A stretch of 64,000 nt of DNA, from assembly GCF_022549675.1 (NCBI RefSeq), contig NZ_JAKZGR010000007.1, positions 124,001 through 188,000 on the forward strand, given 5' to 3'. A model generated the notes under the pieces. It saw nothing but the letters and a program-made list of their open reading frames with translations, did not search any database and was not told the DNA's origin. The stretch comes from Belliella kenyensis (GTDB taxonomy: Bacteria > Bacteroidota > Bacteroidia > Cytophagales > Cyclobacteriaceae). The translations under genes and the position numbers were made by a program. Positions 34,330-44,913 of this stretch are shown in pieces (positions within the stretch are counted from its first letter, which is position 1; each line of letters begins with the position of its first letter).

Positions 34330-36111
34330 TTACCATCCAGTATTCTGTTGAAGAGCACTGAATTTCAACATTTCGCTATAAGGAATTGGTCCATAAATCA
34401 TGTAATCACGAAAGACTCGATTTTCTACATTTATAGAAGAGTAATTATTCTGATTCAAAATCCGCATACCTCTCACATTCTCAGTCAGGTTAGACTTCCA
34501 TCGTCTGAGATCCCAAAATCTAAACCCTTCAAACGATAGTTCCAAACGACGCTCATTTCGGATCAATTGTCTCATAGCAGCTTGATCACTTCTTATAGAC
34601 TCGAGGTAGGCATCTCCGTTTTCCACACCAACACCTGCTCTTGCTCTAATAGCTTTGATTACATCGTAAGCAGAGAACCCAAAAGATCCACTAGACATAG
34701 GTCCAAATGCTTCATTTGCAGCCTCAGCATAAATCAAGAAAATTTCTGTATATCTAATTCTTGGCTGTAGGTGACGTTGCCCAGTATTTGCAACAGGGTC
34801 TAAGTTCACATCTTGACGTAGTAGCTTCCTCATGTAGTAGCCTGTACGGGTTGACCTCTCTACTCTATTCAATCCATCAATAGTTTCTGAATCTTGAGCT
34901 GTGTTGATGGTTCTATTCAATGGACCAGCAGTACTTCCGTTGACTAAAATAAACTGTCTTAATCTCGGATCTCTGTTGGTATATGGAGTTTCTCCTGAAT
35001 ATCCTGAGGAAGGATTTGAAATTGGATATCCATTTGCCATAGGGAAAGCATCAACAAGGTTCTGGCTAGGATTAACTCTTCCATTTCCAAATAAGGTCGG
35101 AGGGAAGTTCTGCTGTTCTAAGTTATTTGACGGCCCCCCTACAGATCCTCTCCATAGAATTTCTGAGGGATTGTCTCCAGCACCAAGGTTATCTATCATG
35201 GATACATTGTTGTACCAAGTTACACCATTAGGGTCTAGTCCACTTATGCCACCAATCTCAGCAAGCATATTTCCTGCATAATTTGCCGCATCTGCCCATT
35301 TAGCTTGGTTATTATCCAAGTTGAAGGCGGGACTCGCAGCCAATAATGAGGCTTGTGTTCTAATCGCTCTTACAATTCTACCAGACACTAATTGTTTAGC
35401 ATCATCTCCAAATACCCTATTGTATTCTCCAGTCTGAGCACCTAGCTCTCTGTAAAGAGCAGGCATCATACTTTCATTGTTAATATTATTATAGTTATTT
35501 GGTAATAACTCAAGAGCTCTTTCTACATCAGCATATAGCTGCTGCATACAAGCTTCAAAAGTCGCGCGTGGTATGTTAAAATCAGAGTTTGCTGTTTGAG
35601 CTTCAAGTAAAATAGGTACACCCATCAATACACCATCTGCAACTCCAGCATGAGAACGAAGCAAATGATACATAAATAAAGCTCTCAGGCCATATGTTTC
35701 ACCTTTCATTCTATTGATAAACATCTGATTTACAACTGGATTTGCTGCATATTGAGTATTTTCAACTTCAGCAAGCATTTCATTCAAATATTGAATAGCT
35801 GATTGAGAATTAGTCCATTGATCAAGAGGGTTATAGTTAGATGCCCACTGACCTACACCAGTATTTAATAATCCACTATTCAAATCATTAGTAACTGCAT
35901 CATCAGTAGCAACCTCACTGAAACTAAAGCTATTTGTTGGAATTCTTAAATAAGCATTGATCAACAAACCTTGAACCATATCAGGTCTTTCTCTCAGACG
36001 ATCTTTATTCTGAATATTTTCTAGTGCGGGATCAAACATATCTGCACAACTGGCCATCACAACCAAGCTTGCAATAAGAAATCCTACTTTTATATTTATC
36101 TTCATTTTCAT
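34330..36111 (-). CDS. xusD: SusD/RagB-family glycan-binding lipoprotein (second of tandem)
   Basis: A 593-aa lipoprotein (lipobox VMASC22) with SusD hallmarks: DRLRERPDMVQGLLINAYLRIP, the TPR-like helical part (about 100-300), FLIYAEAANEAF followed by AIRARAGV, and the C-terminal NERRLELSFEGFRFWDLRRWK. It caps its SusC partner and captures xylan oligosaccharides at the cell surface. It starts 11 bases after the stop of the second SusC gene. The symbol follows its place in the xus order. Confidence 0.9.
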   Translation of the reverse strand: MKMKINIKVGFLIASLVVMASCADMFDPALENIQNKDRLRERPDMVQGLLINAYLRIPTNSFSFSEVATDDAVTNDLNSGLLNTGVGQWASNYNPLDQWTNSQSAIQYLNEMLAEVENTQYAANPVVNQMFINRMKGETYGLRALFMYHLLRSHAGVADGVLMGVPILLEAQTANSDFNIPRATFEACMQQLYADVERALELLPNNYNNINNESMMPALYRELGAQTGEYNRVFGDDAKQLVSGRIVRAIRTQASLLAASPAFNLDNNQAKWADAANYAGNMLAEIGGISGLDPNGVTWYNNVSMIDNLGAGDNPSEILWRGSVGGPSNNLEQQNFPPTLFGNGRVNPSQNLVDAFPMANGYPISNPSSGYSGETPYTNRDPRLRQFILVNGSTAGPLNRTINTAQDSETIDGLNRVERSTRTGYYMRKLLRQDVNLDPVANTGQRHLQPRIRYTEIFLIYAEAANEAFGPMSSGSFGFSAYDVIKAIRARAGVGVENGDAYLESIRSDQAAMRQLIRNERRLELSFEGFRFWDLRRWKSNLTENVRGMRILNQNNYSSINVENRVFRDYMIYGPIPYSEMLKFSALQQNTGW

Positions 36112-36122
36112 TTGGGTTCTGT

Positions 36123-39100
36123 TTAGAATTTTGCTTTAACACCTACGTTGTAGAACCTGGTTTGAGGGGCACTGCCAATGTTCATCTCCAAAATATCTCT
36201 ATTTGGTGCGATGGTCAATAGATTAGCTCCATTTGCATATATGTCAAGGCCTTTGACAAATCTTTCTCCGAATATCCTGCTAGGAAAAGAATAAGAAACC
36301 TGTACTCTAGATAGGTCAAATCTATTGGTACTGTAAAGCCAAAAATCAGAGTTTCGATAGTTGTTTGATCCGCTTAGAGCCGTCAGCCTAGGATATGTTG
36401 CCGTTTCACTTGTAGCTTCAGTCCACCTATCTCTTACCACTTCTGAGTATTTGTCATCTGCTTTTACCCAGAAATAATTGTTATTTTTCATAGCGTAAGC
36501 GCCTGTTCTTGATGTACCTAACACAAAGAATGTGAAGTTTTTGTATTTAGCAGAAAGATTAAATCCCATAGTCAATGGAGCTCCATTCCAACCTCCTCTT
36601 CCAAGGTAAACTTCATCTTGAGCGTTGATTATGCCATCTCCATTTTGATCCACATATTTAATATCACCTGCTCTTACATCACCATTAGCAATAGCCTCTT
36701 GTGATGGAGAATTAGAGATATCTTCTAGTCCTCTGAAAAACCCGTCACTTTGTAGACCCCAAATTCCATCTAAAGGCTTACCAATTCTAGATAAATAATC
36801 GAATTCTATGTTTTCAGACCTTTTGGTAGCTCTAGTGTCATAATAAATCCCTGACACACCCAAATTCCAATCAATTTGCCCTACTCTTTTGCTAAGATTC
36901 AATTGAAAATCAACACCAGTCCTTAAGTCATTATTGTAATTCACAAATGGTATCCAAGAAGAGATAGGCCATCCAGTTACAAAGTAACTTGGGTAAATAT
37001 TATTATCTTGAAGGAACAATCCAGTCATTCTACTTACAAAATAGGAACCGTTGAATGTCAACAACTTATTAAACAAAGTAGCATTTAATCCAACACTAAT
37101 CTCTTCTCTTTTAGGCAAATTCAAATCGTAATTTTGACCTCTTCTGACATCAGTTGCAGTATTATTCAAGCCATCTCTCCATTCATACCATGATCCAGTA
37201 TCGGTATAAATCCCTTCATAAAGATAAAACCCCTGAATATCTAGGTCTGTATGAAGAATTCCTCCTGATACGGACAACATCAAATCATTTACCACAGAGG
37301 ATGAAGCCATAAACTCCTCTTCACTAAGTCTCCAACCCAATGAGGCTGTCGGGGAAAAGGCTTGTCTGTTTCCTGGTGCTAACATAGTAGTGTGAATCAG
37401 TGCTCCGCTGAAATCTGCATAATACTTTGATTTGTAATTATAAGCCGCGTGTAGACCAAGATTAGTATTATTCACCTTGTGATAAATACCAGAAGTTCCT
37501 GTCTGAAATCCATTTGCTATTAACATGCTGGAGAAATTATGCTTGTTCCCGATACTTTTCTTATAATTCAACTGACCGGAGAAAGATAATGTCTGGCGAA
37601 ACCAACTTCCGCTTATGTTTTGGGTTCTACTACTTGCATCTTGTCCAATTTTGGTTAGACTTCCATATTCATCTTTACCGTCAAAACTTGTCCAACTAGG
37701 TAAATAAACAGCATAATTATTGTTAAAAGAAAGATTATAAGAAGTAGCATAATCAAGACCAAATAGTGAACTAAAGGAAAGTCCATCAAGCACATTTCTA
37801 AGATCAGCATCTACACCAGCATTGAACTGGAATTGTCTGCTAATAAATCTACTTGAACCACCAGCAAAGCTACCTGCAATAGGATTTGTTTGATCCAATT
37901 CATTTCCTCCTAGCAAATATCTACCATCAATGAGGTGCTGTGTGCTTTGTACATATCTTTTAGCAACCTCATCCTCAGGTGCAATAAAATCAATAGGAAT
38001 CAATGGTGAAAATCTATTTGGTCTTATTGTAGCAGATCCAGACCAGAAATCTGCATTGATTCCTTTACCATTATAAAAAATGGCAGCAGCATCAACTTTT
38101 GCAGATAAATATTCATTAATGTTTACATCTACATTTCCTCGAACATTTAGTCTCTCGTTTGCATTATTGGCAGATTGACCAAAATTCAAGACTGATCCTT
38201 CACTCCAATAACCAACATTAGTATAATATCTAGTGATTTGATTGCCTCCAGATATTTCCATGGTAGCATCTTGACGAGTATATGCTCTTTGCAAATATTC
38301 ATCACTGAAGAAATCTATACTAGGATAACGGTATGGATTGATTCCAGAAGCGTGATTGTAAATTTCCTCATCAGAATAACGTGGAGATAGACCGTCATTT
38401 GTTCTTGCTTCGTTAAATAAAGACATATATTCACCAGAACCAAGATATCTCGGATAACTTTTAGGTACATGTACCCCGAAGTTAGACCTTACGGTTATCG
38501 TTTGGTTATTAGCCACACCACGTTTTGTGGTGACTAACAATACTCCCTTTGCACCACGACTACCATAAAGTGCTATTGCATTTACCCCTTTCAAAAAGGT
38601 AAGCTGAGCTATCTCTGTGGGCATCACACTTGTGATATCTCTAGGAACTCCATCAACTAAAGTTAAGTAATTGTTGTTACCCCAAATATTACCGTGAAAA
38701 CCTCCAACAAAGGCTTCCATCCCATCTAAAGGATATGTAATAAAGTTTTCATCAAGTACTCCTCTCATATTTACTGCCGAAATGCCACCTATGAGATCAT
38801 TCCTATTCTTTGTCTGAAATGCAACTATAACTTCATCTCCAGCCAAAAAAGGAAACATTATAATCTCGGACATATCAGCCTGAGCTAATATCACCTTTGT
38901 TTCGTAACCAGAAGCAGTTACAACCAATGGAGTCCCTAGCGTCACTTCCATATTCACAAAACCTTCTCCATCTGTTAGTTTCACAAGCTGATCTTGTTCA
39001 CTTGTAACTGTTGCATCTGGAATAGGCTCATTCGAACTCGCTCTTATTGCTAATTCTACGTTTATTTTCTGTGTATTCTGCGCTATGACTGACAGTGTGA

Positions 39101-39152
39101 ACTGTAGCAAACATATGCAGCATAACAGTGCTATTTTTATATCAAACTTCAT
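36123..39152 (-). CDS. xusC: SusC-type TonB-dependent outer-membrane transporter (second of tandem)
   Basis: A 1009-aa protein with signal peptide (to LSVIAQ25), a carboxypeptidase-like Ig domain (about 28-95), a plug domain (LVDGVPRDITSVMPTEIAQLTFLKGVNAIALYGSRGAKGVLLVTTKRG spread over about 165-215) and a 22-strand barrel ending FYNVGVKAKF. It is shorter and strongly diverged from the first SusC: the plug start is unusual (VIVAFQTKNRNDLIGGISAVNMRG) instead of the common VVVGYGTQ-type start. It moves xylo-oligosaccharides inward with energy from TonB-ExbBD, paired with the SusD 11 bases behind it. It begins 38 bases after the first SusD gene. Confidence 0.9.
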   Translation of the reverse strand: MKFDIKIALLCCICLLQFTLSVIAQNTQKINVELAIRASSNEPIPDATVTSEQDQLVKLTDGEGFVNMEVTLGTPLVVTASGYETKVILAQADMSEIIMFPFLAGDEVIVAFQTKNRNDLIGGISAVNMRGVLDENFITYPLDGMEAFVGGFHGNIWGNNNYLTLVDGVPRDITSVMPTEIAQLTFLKGVNAIALYGSRGAKGVLLVTTKRGVANNQTITVRSNFGVHVPKSYPRYLGSGEYMSLFNEARTNDGLSPRYSDEEIYNHASGINPYRYPSIDFFSDEYLQRAYTRQDATMEISGGNQITRYYTNVGYWSEGSVLNFGQSANNANERLNVRGNVDVNINEYLSAKVDAAAIFYNGKGINADFWSGSATIRPNRFSPLIPIDFIAPEDEVAKRYVQSTQHLIDGRYLLGGNELDQTNPIAGSFAGGSSRFISRQFQFNAGVDADLRNVLDGLSFSSLFGLDYATSYNLSFNNNYAVYLPSWTSFDGKDEYGSLTKIGQDASSRTQNISGSWFRQTLSFSGQLNYKKSIGNKHNFSSMLIANGFQTGTSGIYHKVNNTNLGLHAAYNYKSKYYADFSGALIHTTMLAPGNRQAFSPTASLGWRLSEEEFMASSSVVNDLMLSVSGGILHTDLDIQGFYLYEGIYTDTGSWYEWRDGLNNTATDVRRGQNYDLNLPKREEISVGLNATLFNKLLTFNGSYFVSRMTGLFLQDNNIYPSYFVTGWPISSWIPFVNYNNDLRTGVDFQLNLSKRVGQIDWNLGVSGIYYDTRATKRSENIEFDYLSRIGKPLDGIWGLQSDGFFRGLEDISNSPSQEAIANGDVRAGDIKYVDQNGDGIINAQDEVYLGRGGWNGAPLTMGFNLSAKYKNFTFFVLGTSRTGAYAMKNNNYFWVKADDKYSEVVRDRWTEATSETATYPRLTALSGSNNYRNSDFWLYSTNRFDLSRVQVSYSFPSRIFGERFVKGLDIYANGANLLTIAPNRDILEMNIGSAPQTRFYNVGVKAKF

Positions 39153-39190
39153 ATTTTTCTTTGATTTTTGTTAAACAAAAAGTATCACCA

Positions 39191-41089
39191 TTACCAACCA
39201 GGATTTTGATAGAACTCTGGGTAAAGACTTACATCAGACACCTTTAGAGGTAACCAATAATGCTTTGATGTAAAATTACGCTCGATGATAAGCTCTTCTC
39301 TCATATTGATAATGCGATTTTGAGAAGGATCATCAGCATTGAAATTACCAGCTCTATCAAACTCATAAGAAGTTTTGATATTGTATGGGAATTCTGTCAA
39401 TAACAACCAACGTCTTAAATCATTGAATCTATGACTTTCAAAAGCAAGTTCTACAGCTCGCTCACGTCTAAGTTCTCCTAAAAAGCTATTAACCGAACCA
39501 AGAAATTTGTCGTGTACACCAACCATTCCTGCTCTTGTTCGAATAACATTTACAGCTTCTACAGGTGTTTTACCAAATGTAGCAGATGTCGCACCTAGGC
39601 TATTGTATCCCATCAAAGCAGCTTCAGCATACATTAAATAAACATCAGCAAGCCTCATATAAGGTACATTAATATGCAATGATGATCCCCAGTCGTAAGC
39701 TCTATCATATTTGTTTGCAGTCAAAGGAGAAAATTTACGAGAAGCATAACCAGAAAGACTCCCTGTAACTACCTCTCTATAACTACCACCTCTATGCAAA
39801 TTTGCAAATCTATTGTATTCTTCATTAGGGTCTGGTATTGAACCTTGAACCACCTTTACACCATCATAGACAATAGTAGCATAGAATCTTGGGTCTCTTC
39901 CTCTCCATGGATGGTTAGGGTCATATCCAGATTCAGCATCCGCTCTCGTCACATCGGAAGGTAAGGGCAGACCATTTGCCATACCAAAATTAGCATGAAC
40001 ATAATTTGCTGTAGGATAATAATTGGTAGGGTCTCCTTCATCCATGAAAGTAGGCTTATATTGTTTGGATATCCTCCAATTTGTACCATTTGCAGAATAA
40101 TAAGTAGATCTAAATATAGCCTCTGTTCCACCAGCCAAACTCCAATTTTGACCAGTAGTGTAGAAATTATTATGATACCTTTCAAATGGGAGTAGAGCAT
40201 ATTGAGTTTCTCCTGATTCAACTAATTGCAAAAGCTCTCCAAAGGCATCAGCTGCTTTTCTAGCATACTCTTGATGATAAGTTTGACTTCCTGTAGATAC
40301 AGAATTCATAAGTGGACTGGCTGCATATAAGTAATTCTTTCCCAAATAACCCAAAGCCATTATCTTATTGATTCGAAGTTGATTTTTATTCAAAGTTTTT
40401 TGACCTGTTGGAGTCAAATCCCAATTGATTGGTAATAATCTTGCTGCTCTTTCAAAATCAAGTGCAGCCTTTTCCGCACATTCATGATAGCTTAGACGAG
40501 GTAAGGTAAGCTGCTCATCACTTGGCAAAACTCTATCAACATAGGGTAATCCCCCAAAATACTGGATCAACATAAAATGAAACCATCCTCTAAAAAAGAG
40601 CAACTGACCTTCTATCATTTGTCTCTCCTCCGGAGTAGCAACTATCATCATAGAAAGATTCTCTAATCCCATGTTAGCTTTACGGATTCCATACCACGCT
40701 AATGGCCAAAGTCCTTTGTTGTGATGATCTCTATTGGTATTTGCTGATGGAGCATCTAGCCAACCTGTATTGCCAGCTCCATTTTCAACCTGCCATCTCC
40801 AAAAGTTTCCCCTATCTACTGCATACGAAAATGTGAAAGTGCCTGCCGTTGACTCTATTTCATCTTCACCCCAATTGAATGAACTTACCCAGTTAGAAAG
40901 GGTGAAGTTTGGTATACAATGATATAGCTCTTCCACATAGCCTTGAAAATTCGCATAGTTTTGGAAAGCTTGTTCCTCAGAAATAATTGAGTCGGGAGTT
41001 CTCTCCAAGTAATCTTCACAAGAAGAAATGGATAGAAAGGTTGATAAACAAATAGCACCTTTCAATAATACTTTTATATAATTTTTCAT
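39191..41089 (-). CDS. xusB: SusD/RagB-family glycan-binding lipoprotein (first of tandem)
   Basis: A 632-aa lipoprotein (lipobox ISSC24) with EDYLERTPDSIISEEQAF, a helical TPR-like core, MRLADVYLMYAEAALMGYN, VNVIRTRAGM and RRERAVELAFESHRFNDLRRW, all SusD landmarks. It starts 13 bases behind the first SusC stop, so the pair is translated together. Compared with the second SusD it has a long insert around residues 330-450. Its expected ligand is a xylan or arabinoxylan oligosaccharide. Confidence 0.9.
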   Translation of the reverse strand: MKNYIKVLLKGAICLSTFLSISSCEDYLERTPDSIISEEQAFQNYANFQGYVEELYHCIPNFTLSNWVSSFNWGEDEIESTAGTFTFSYAVDRGNFWRWQVENGAGNTGWLDAPSANTNRDHHNKGLWPLAWYGIRKANMGLENLSMMIVATPEERQMIEGQLLFFRGWFHFMLIQYFGGLPYVDRVLPSDEQLTLPRLSYHECAEKAALDFERAARLLPINWDLTPTGQKTLNKNQLRINKIMALGYLGKNYLYAASPLMNSVSTGSQTYHQEYARKAADAFGELLQLVESGETQYALLPFERYHNNFYTTGQNWSLAGGTEAIFRSTYYSANGTNWRISKQYKPTFMDEGDPTNYYPTANYVHANFGMANGLPLPSDVTRADAESGYDPNHPWRGRDPRFYATIVYDGVKVVQGSIPDPNEEYNRFANLHRGGSYREVVTGSLSGYASRKFSPLTANKYDRAYDWGSSLHINVPYMRLADVYLMYAEAALMGYNSLGATSATFGKTPVEAVNVIRTRAGMVGVHDKFLGSVNSFLGELRRERAVELAFESHRFNDLRRWLLLTEFPYNIKTSYEFDRAGNFNADDPSQNRIINMREELIIERNFTSKHYWLPLKVSDVSLYPEFYQNPGW

Positions 41090-41102
41090 TTTAATGACTC
41101 GC

Positions 41103-44100
41103 TTAGAATGTTACATTTAGACCTAAGTTGATCCTTCTTATCGTTGGATAAGCACCTTGCCAAGATGGCCCGCCAAAATTAGACTCTCTATCATCTGGCA
41201 TTTTAGTCCATAGCAATAGATTATTACCGTTTACATATACCCTCATATTGCCCATTCCAAAGCTTCTAACAACTTCAGGTTTGAAATTATAAGCAATCTC
41301 AGCATTCTTCAATCTCAAGTAAGATCCATCAAACAAATACCTTGGGCCATAGTTAAAATTGGAGGGCTGAGATCTCCATCTAGGTAATGGAGAATCTGCA
41401 TTTGGATTGTCTTTAGTCCAATATTCTCCTTCGTCATAAACTAAATTCAAACCATTGTTTAAGCTTCCCAAGGCCACATCTCTAGTGACATTATTCACGC
41501 CATAGAATTGCACGAAGAGGCTTAGACCTTTCCATTCTATGCCAAGATTGGTATTGTAAGTATTTTGAGGTACGCCAGAAAATCCATATGGAGCAGAATC
41601 AAAATCATCTACTACGCCATCACCGTTAAAATCTGCGATGAAATAGTTACCTGGTAATTTTGCTAAATCATTGGTATTATGCTGAGGGCTTCCATAAAGT
41701 TCGTCCCATGTATTGTAAAATCCAGCACTAATATGGCTTCTATATTGCCCGAGTTGAAAACCTGCTTGTTTTTGATAATCAGGCCTTAGAAAAGGATCAT
41801 CTCTCTTTATCACTTGATCTATCGCATGAGTCATTGCAAAGTCTCCCCATACTCTAACACCACTATTCAATGTGCGATTAAATCCAACCATTAATTCATA
41901 TCCTGTAGTTTCTACTCTACCAAGATTGGCAGCGGGAGCATTTGCACCATAATAGGATGGTACAGAACGTCCAGTAGTCATAAGAATATCTACCCTATTG
42001 TCCTTGAACCAATCTACACTACCATGAATTAATCCGCGAAGAAACCTGAATTCTGTTCCAAAATTATACTTGTAAACAGTTTCCCATTTTACATTTGGGT
42101 TACCAATTGCATTTTGTCTAAACCAAGTGAAAGGACTATTTTCTCCAGATTCCCCAATGACTCCCATTTGAGAATTACCATTGAATAACCACTCATCCAT
42201 GAATAAGAATCTACCCCCAATATTATCATCTCCAACTTCTCCGTAAGAACCTCTAACTTTTAAGACATCTATGAAAGATAAGTCTTTCATAAAATTCTCT
42301 TCGGATATATTCCAGCCTAAACCACCTGAAGAGAAGAATGCAAAACGATTTTCAACTGAAAATTTTTCTGAACCATTATAAGCACCATTATACTCGATTA
42401 GGTATTTACTTTTGTAGTCATATGCTGCTCTAAAAACCCAGTCTTCTCTATAAGAAGGAATGATACTTCCTCTAGCATCTTCTTGTCTACTTAAAAGACC
42501 CATTGCGGAGAAATTATGTATACCATCTATACTTTTTGCATAATTAAGCTGCATTTGATAGAATAACCTTCTTTGAGATTGATTATTATTCACTGTTCCT
42601 GCTGCATGATTCCAAGTTATAGCTTCGACAAAGTCAAATCTTGTATTTCCGTCAAGAATATTCCTAAAAATGGCCTCTCCAGTTAAAGGATTGATCCATT
42701 TTGTGTTAGGGTTATTATACAGATCATTTATTCCTCTATTATCCTCTTGAAAAGAATTATCTACTGCTAAGGTTCCTCTGAAATTTAACCCTTTTAGCAC
42801 CATACCCAGATCTTGTTCTAAAACAAAATTGGTAGATAACATAGTCGTTGTGATCTTGTTTGTCCCACTAATGGCAAGATTCAGTAAAGAGTTTGTTACT
42901 GCGTAATCATCAGGAATATAAGTACCGTAAGATCCATCAGAATATCTAGGTAAAAACGCATCAGGTGGACTCCTATAGACTGAATTCCAATATCCTTCAG
43001 GAAAATTATAGGACCATGGTTGTTGACGAACACCATAAGAACCCCCTAAATTCACTCCTAATTTAGTAGTAGGAGTCAATTGAAAATCAAGATTACTCCT
43101 AAAATTAATCCTGTCAAAATTAAAACCTGCTTGATAGCCTCTTCCAGTTTCGAATTCTCTAAACAAATCACCTTCATGCTGATAATCGATGCTTGAGAAA
43201 TACTTAACGAAATCTGTCCCTCCTCTTATCGCAACATTGGCATTGTAGGCCATTGCCTGATCCTTGAAAACTACATCTTGCCAGTTGACATTCGGATATC
43301 TTTCCATTTCTTCCAAGTTAGCTGGGTAACGATACTTGCGCCTCATCTCTTCTGGAATCATCTCTGCCCAGCTGTTTGGACTTAAAGAAAGTTCTCTTTC
43401 AATGGCCTGATTTCTTACTCCTATGGCGTCATAGGAATCCATTTTACCTGGTAGTTTGGATACTGATTTTACAGTAGAACTGAAATTAGCAGAAATTTCA
43501 GCTTTTCCTTCTCTACCTCTTTTTGTAGTTACTATGATTACACCGTTTGCTCCACGGGATCCAAATACTGCGGTAGCTGATGCATCTTTCAATACAGAAA
43601 TTGATTCAACCGAAGCAATATCCATTTGATTAAAAAATTCCGGACGTTCAACTCCATCAACTAATATTAATGGTGAGTTGCCATTCCAGCTATTCTGTCC
43701 ACGTATTACAATTTGAGGCATTTCTTGACCTGGAATCCCAACACTCGAAGTCGTAATCACACCAGGAAGGTTACCTGTAAGTGCTTGTCCAACGTTTGAA
43801 ACACCTCCAGCTCTTTGAAGAACCTCACCTTTAGTTTGAACTACTGAACCAACTACAGTTTCTCTCTTTTGCTCAGCATAACCGACTACCACAATCTCGT
43901 CTAAGGAGGTTTCATCTTCATTTAAACTAATGTTATAAACTGTATTGCTTTGACCAATTACTATTTCTCTTGATTTGTATCCAATAAAACTAAATACCAA
44001 AACATCGCCTGGCTCAACATTAATACTGTATTCGCCATCTATACCAGTAGCAACACCTCTAGTAGTACCTTTGACAAGGACAGTTACACCTGGAATTGGT

Positions 44101-44501
44101 AAACCATCTCTTGCATCAGTAACAACTCCAGTGATTTGAGCAATTTTTAAATTTATTGAAGCATTGGTTAAGATTGATAAATTACTATTGGTTCTTGGTA
44201 GACCGAGAGCAGTTTTTTCATTACCAACAATCTTTCCTGAATTAGAAAGTATTTTAGTGTCGGTTTTTTCATTTGACTTGTCTGAAGTTACACTTTTTCG
44301 CTCCTCTTTGCTTGAAATTCCGTTTGCAAAGTCATTCAATATATTGAAATCTACAGTTGAAGTGGATTCTTCTGCTATTGAATGTACATTGGCATTATTT
44401 GCTTCTGTGCGATTTGGCAAACTCAGTAAGAGTGACACCATCATCACACCAGTAATCCTCCCAATTGTTGTGGAGTATCGCCTATGTAAATTTTTATTCA
44501 T
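41103..44501 (-). CDS. xusA: SusC-type TonB-dependent outer-membrane transporter (first of tandem)
   Basis: A 1132-aa protein. After a long signal region comes a stretch of about 85 residues rich in Ser/Thr/Asn (residues 35-120, no recognised fold), then the CarboxypepD_reg-like domain (ITGVVTDARDGLPIPGVTVLVKG), the plug (VVVGYAEQKRETVVGSVVQTKGE, LILVDGVERPEFFNQMDIAS, VLKDASATAVFGSRGANGVIIVTTKRG in separate blocks) and the barrel to the terminal RRINLGLNVTF. No STN domain is recognisable. It opens the core operon; a TTG-N21-TATATTTG promoter and a long leader with several candidate control elements lie upstream. Confidence 0.93.
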   Translation of the reverse strand: MNKNLHRRYSTTIGRITGVMMVSLLLSLPNRTEANNANVHSIAEESTSTVDFNILNDFANGISSKEERKSVTSDKSNEKTDTKILSNSGKIVGNEKTALGLPRTNSNLSILTNASINLKIAQITGVVTDARDGLPIPGVTVLVKGTTRGVATGIDGEYSINVEPGDVLVFSFIGYKSREIVIGQSNTVYNISLNEDETSLDEIVVVGYAEQKRETVVGSVVQTKGEVLQRAGGVSNVGQALTGNLPGVITTSSVGIPGQEMPQIVIRGQNSWNGNSPLILVDGVERPEFFNQMDIASVESISVLKDASATAVFGSRGANGVIIVTTKRGREGKAEISANFSSTVKSVSKLPGKMDSYDAIGVRNQAIERELSLSPNSWAEMIPEEMRRKYRYPANLEEMERYPNVNWQDVVFKDQAMAYNANVAIRGGTDFVKYFSSIDYQHEGDLFREFETGRGYQAGFNFDRINFRSNLDFQLTPTTKLGVNLGGSYGVRQQPWSYNFPEGYWNSVYRSPPDAFLPRYSDGSYGTYIPDDYAVTNSLLNLAISGTNKITTTMLSTNFVLEQDLGMVLKGLNFRGTLAVDNSFQEDNRGINDLYNNPNTKWINPLTGEAIFRNILDGNTRFDFVEAITWNHAAGTVNNNQSQRRLFYQMQLNYAKSIDGIHNFSAMGLLSRQEDARGSIIPSYREDWVFRAAYDYKSKYLIEYNGAYNGSEKFSVENRFAFFSSGGLGWNISEENFMKDLSFIDVLKVRGSYGEVGDDNIGGRFLFMDEWLFNGNSQMGVIGESGENSPFTWFRQNAIGNPNVKWETVYKYNFGTEFRFLRGLIHGSVDWFKDNRVDILMTTGRSVPSYYGANAPAANLGRVETTGYELMVGFNRTLNSGVRVWGDFAMTHAIDQVIKRDDPFLRPDYQKQAGFQLGQYRSHISAGFYNTWDELYGSPQHNTNDLAKLPGNYFIADFNGDGVVDDFDSAPYGFSGVPQNTYNTNLGIEWKGLSLFVQFYGVNNVTRDVALGSLNNGLNLVYDEGEYWTKDNPNADSPLPRWRSQPSNFNYGPRYLFDGSYLRLKNAEIAYNFKPEVVRSFGMGNMRVYVNGNNLLLWTKMPDDRESNFGGPSWQGAYPTIRRINLGLNVTF

Positions 44502-44559
44502 ACTAATTGATTTTTCTTTTTTAAAGGTTTATTGATTTTTATTCAAAATCTGTACTGCT

Positions 44560-44579
44560 GGGTGGGAGTCAATCCCCCC
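44560..44579 (-). promoter_or_regulatory. GC-rich hairpin in the susC leader
   Basis: On the minus strand GGGGGGATTGACTCCCACCC can fold into a short G/C stem about 60-80 bases before the susC start. In a leader that is otherwise very AT-rich it stands out. It could affect translation or mRNA stability; there is no T-run, so it is not a classical attenuator. Confidence 0.35.
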
Positions 44580-44834
44580 TTCTCAAAAGAAAATTAACTG
44601 GAGTTTTTGTATTTAAGCATTGTTTTTAGGTTATGGGTTAAACTATCAATTGAATATTACATTCAAGTGCATTACTTCCTGCCTGGAGCATGCGTATATA
44701 GCGGGCAGAAACTCCTAAATTCACATTGTATTGAAATGGAACTTAATTGCTTGAAGTAGACTTGAGCCGAGAAACTATTTGAGGCCTGTGGTTTACTGAA
44801 CATGGCAGTTTTAAAAAATTATCTGAGAAGATAA

Positions 44835-44848
44835 TGAAACCGATTTCA
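44835..44848. promoter_or_regulatory. Candidate LacI-type operator TGAAACCGATTTCA
   Basis: A 14-bp near-palindrome with CG at its centre, one mismatch from the perfect TTGAAATCGATTTCAA at 47765. It lies about 65-80 bases downstream of the predicted -7 box of the susC promoter. LacI-family operators have this size and a central CG. The assignment is by pattern only. Confidence 0.35.
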
Positions 44849-44913
44849 GTTCAAGAAAAGAGTATAGTAAAGTATGTTTCATAAATTTTGGGTTTTGTGG
44901 TAAATGACTAAAT

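Noticed and set aside
40000-40220. Antisense frames of 60-125 codons inside SusC, SusD and GH43 genes
   Set aside because: They lie wholly within long, convincing genes, have no promoter or protein-like composition and are shadows of those genes.
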